The position numbers and the translations under genes are program-made. From Gemmobacter serpentinus (GTDB lineage Bacteria; Pseudomonadota; Alphaproteobacteria; Rhodobacterales; Rhodobacteraceae), in the NCBI RefSeq assembly GCF_008973825.1, contig NZ_WCHR01000034.1, forward strand, positions 42,840-106,839: DNA of 64,000 nt, written 5' to 3'. Position 1 is the first letter of the stretch. Every line of letters begins with the position of its first letter. Under the pieces are notes generated by a model, which was not told the origin of the DNA, searched no databases, and was given only the letters and a program-made list of their open reading frames with translations. This document shows, piece after piece, positions 63,865 to 64,000 of this stretch.

Positions 63865-64000
<136 letters not shown>

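Overview
The window is a high-GC alphaproteobacterial chromosome segment, almost certainly from the family Rhodobacteraceae (Rhodobacter/Paracoccus-like). The signs are a sorbitol/mannitol (smo/mtl) operon very close to that of Rhodobacter sphaeroides, a GapR (DUF2312) gene, a GAF-type PtsP next to lysC, tightly packed operons with 1-4 nt ATGA/TGATG overlaps, and intergenic palindromes of the GAGGATATTT/GAGTATTTGG kind. All family assignments come from reading the translations; no database search was run.

Layout. 0-3 kb: the end of a family-2 glycosyltransferase, a conserved unknown, an LprI-like secreted protein and a Gfa-family zinc protein. 3-6.6 kb: pyrC, pyrE and dnaB. 6.6-14.7 kb: a complete polyol uptake and oxidation operon (HAD phosphatase, SorC regulator, ABC transporter smoEFGK, smoS, mtlK) lying between dnaB and alr. 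15-24.7 kb: alr, an MlaE/MlaF lipid transporter pair, a membrane coiled-coil protein, a PqiA-type protein, a flavin monooxygenase, radA, cvpA, purF and an SDR. 24.7-33.5 kb: a catabolic cluster for an N-methylated compound (aldehyde dehydrogenase, Rieske oxygenase, two dimethylglycine/sarcosine dehydrogenase-type flavoproteins) with a divergent LysR regulator.

33.6-39.5 kb: a yicC-gmk-gamma-carbonic anhydrase operon, PAS and PHP proteins, a CorA channel, a flavin reductase and a frameshifted ArsR-family pseudogene. 39.6-43.5 kb: two divergent RTX genes, one with five PPC-like beta domains in front of its RTX repeats. 43.6-49 kb: gapR, a RutE-like nitroreductase, a divergent FadJ-like protein whose dehydrogenase half has lost its active-site signatures, and a metallo-beta-lactamase/DUF442 pair that looks like a split Blh/persulfide enzyme. 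49-54.7 kb: an orphan FliM-like protein, a transporter-histidine kinase with a receiver-only regulator, and two tandem secreted paralogues. 54.8-64 kb: xseA, purD, ptsP, map, lysC and an EcsC-family gene, ending in a hexanucleotide repeat that runs off the window.

The most unusual non-coding signals are two roughly 140-155 nt composite multi-hairpin repeats (33.5 and 56.5 kb) whose stems differ in sequence but keep their pairing, three copies of a TTTTCGTCGAAAA-centred palindrome, and the terminal hexamer tract. No rRNA, tRNA, transposase, CRISPR array or replication origin was found.
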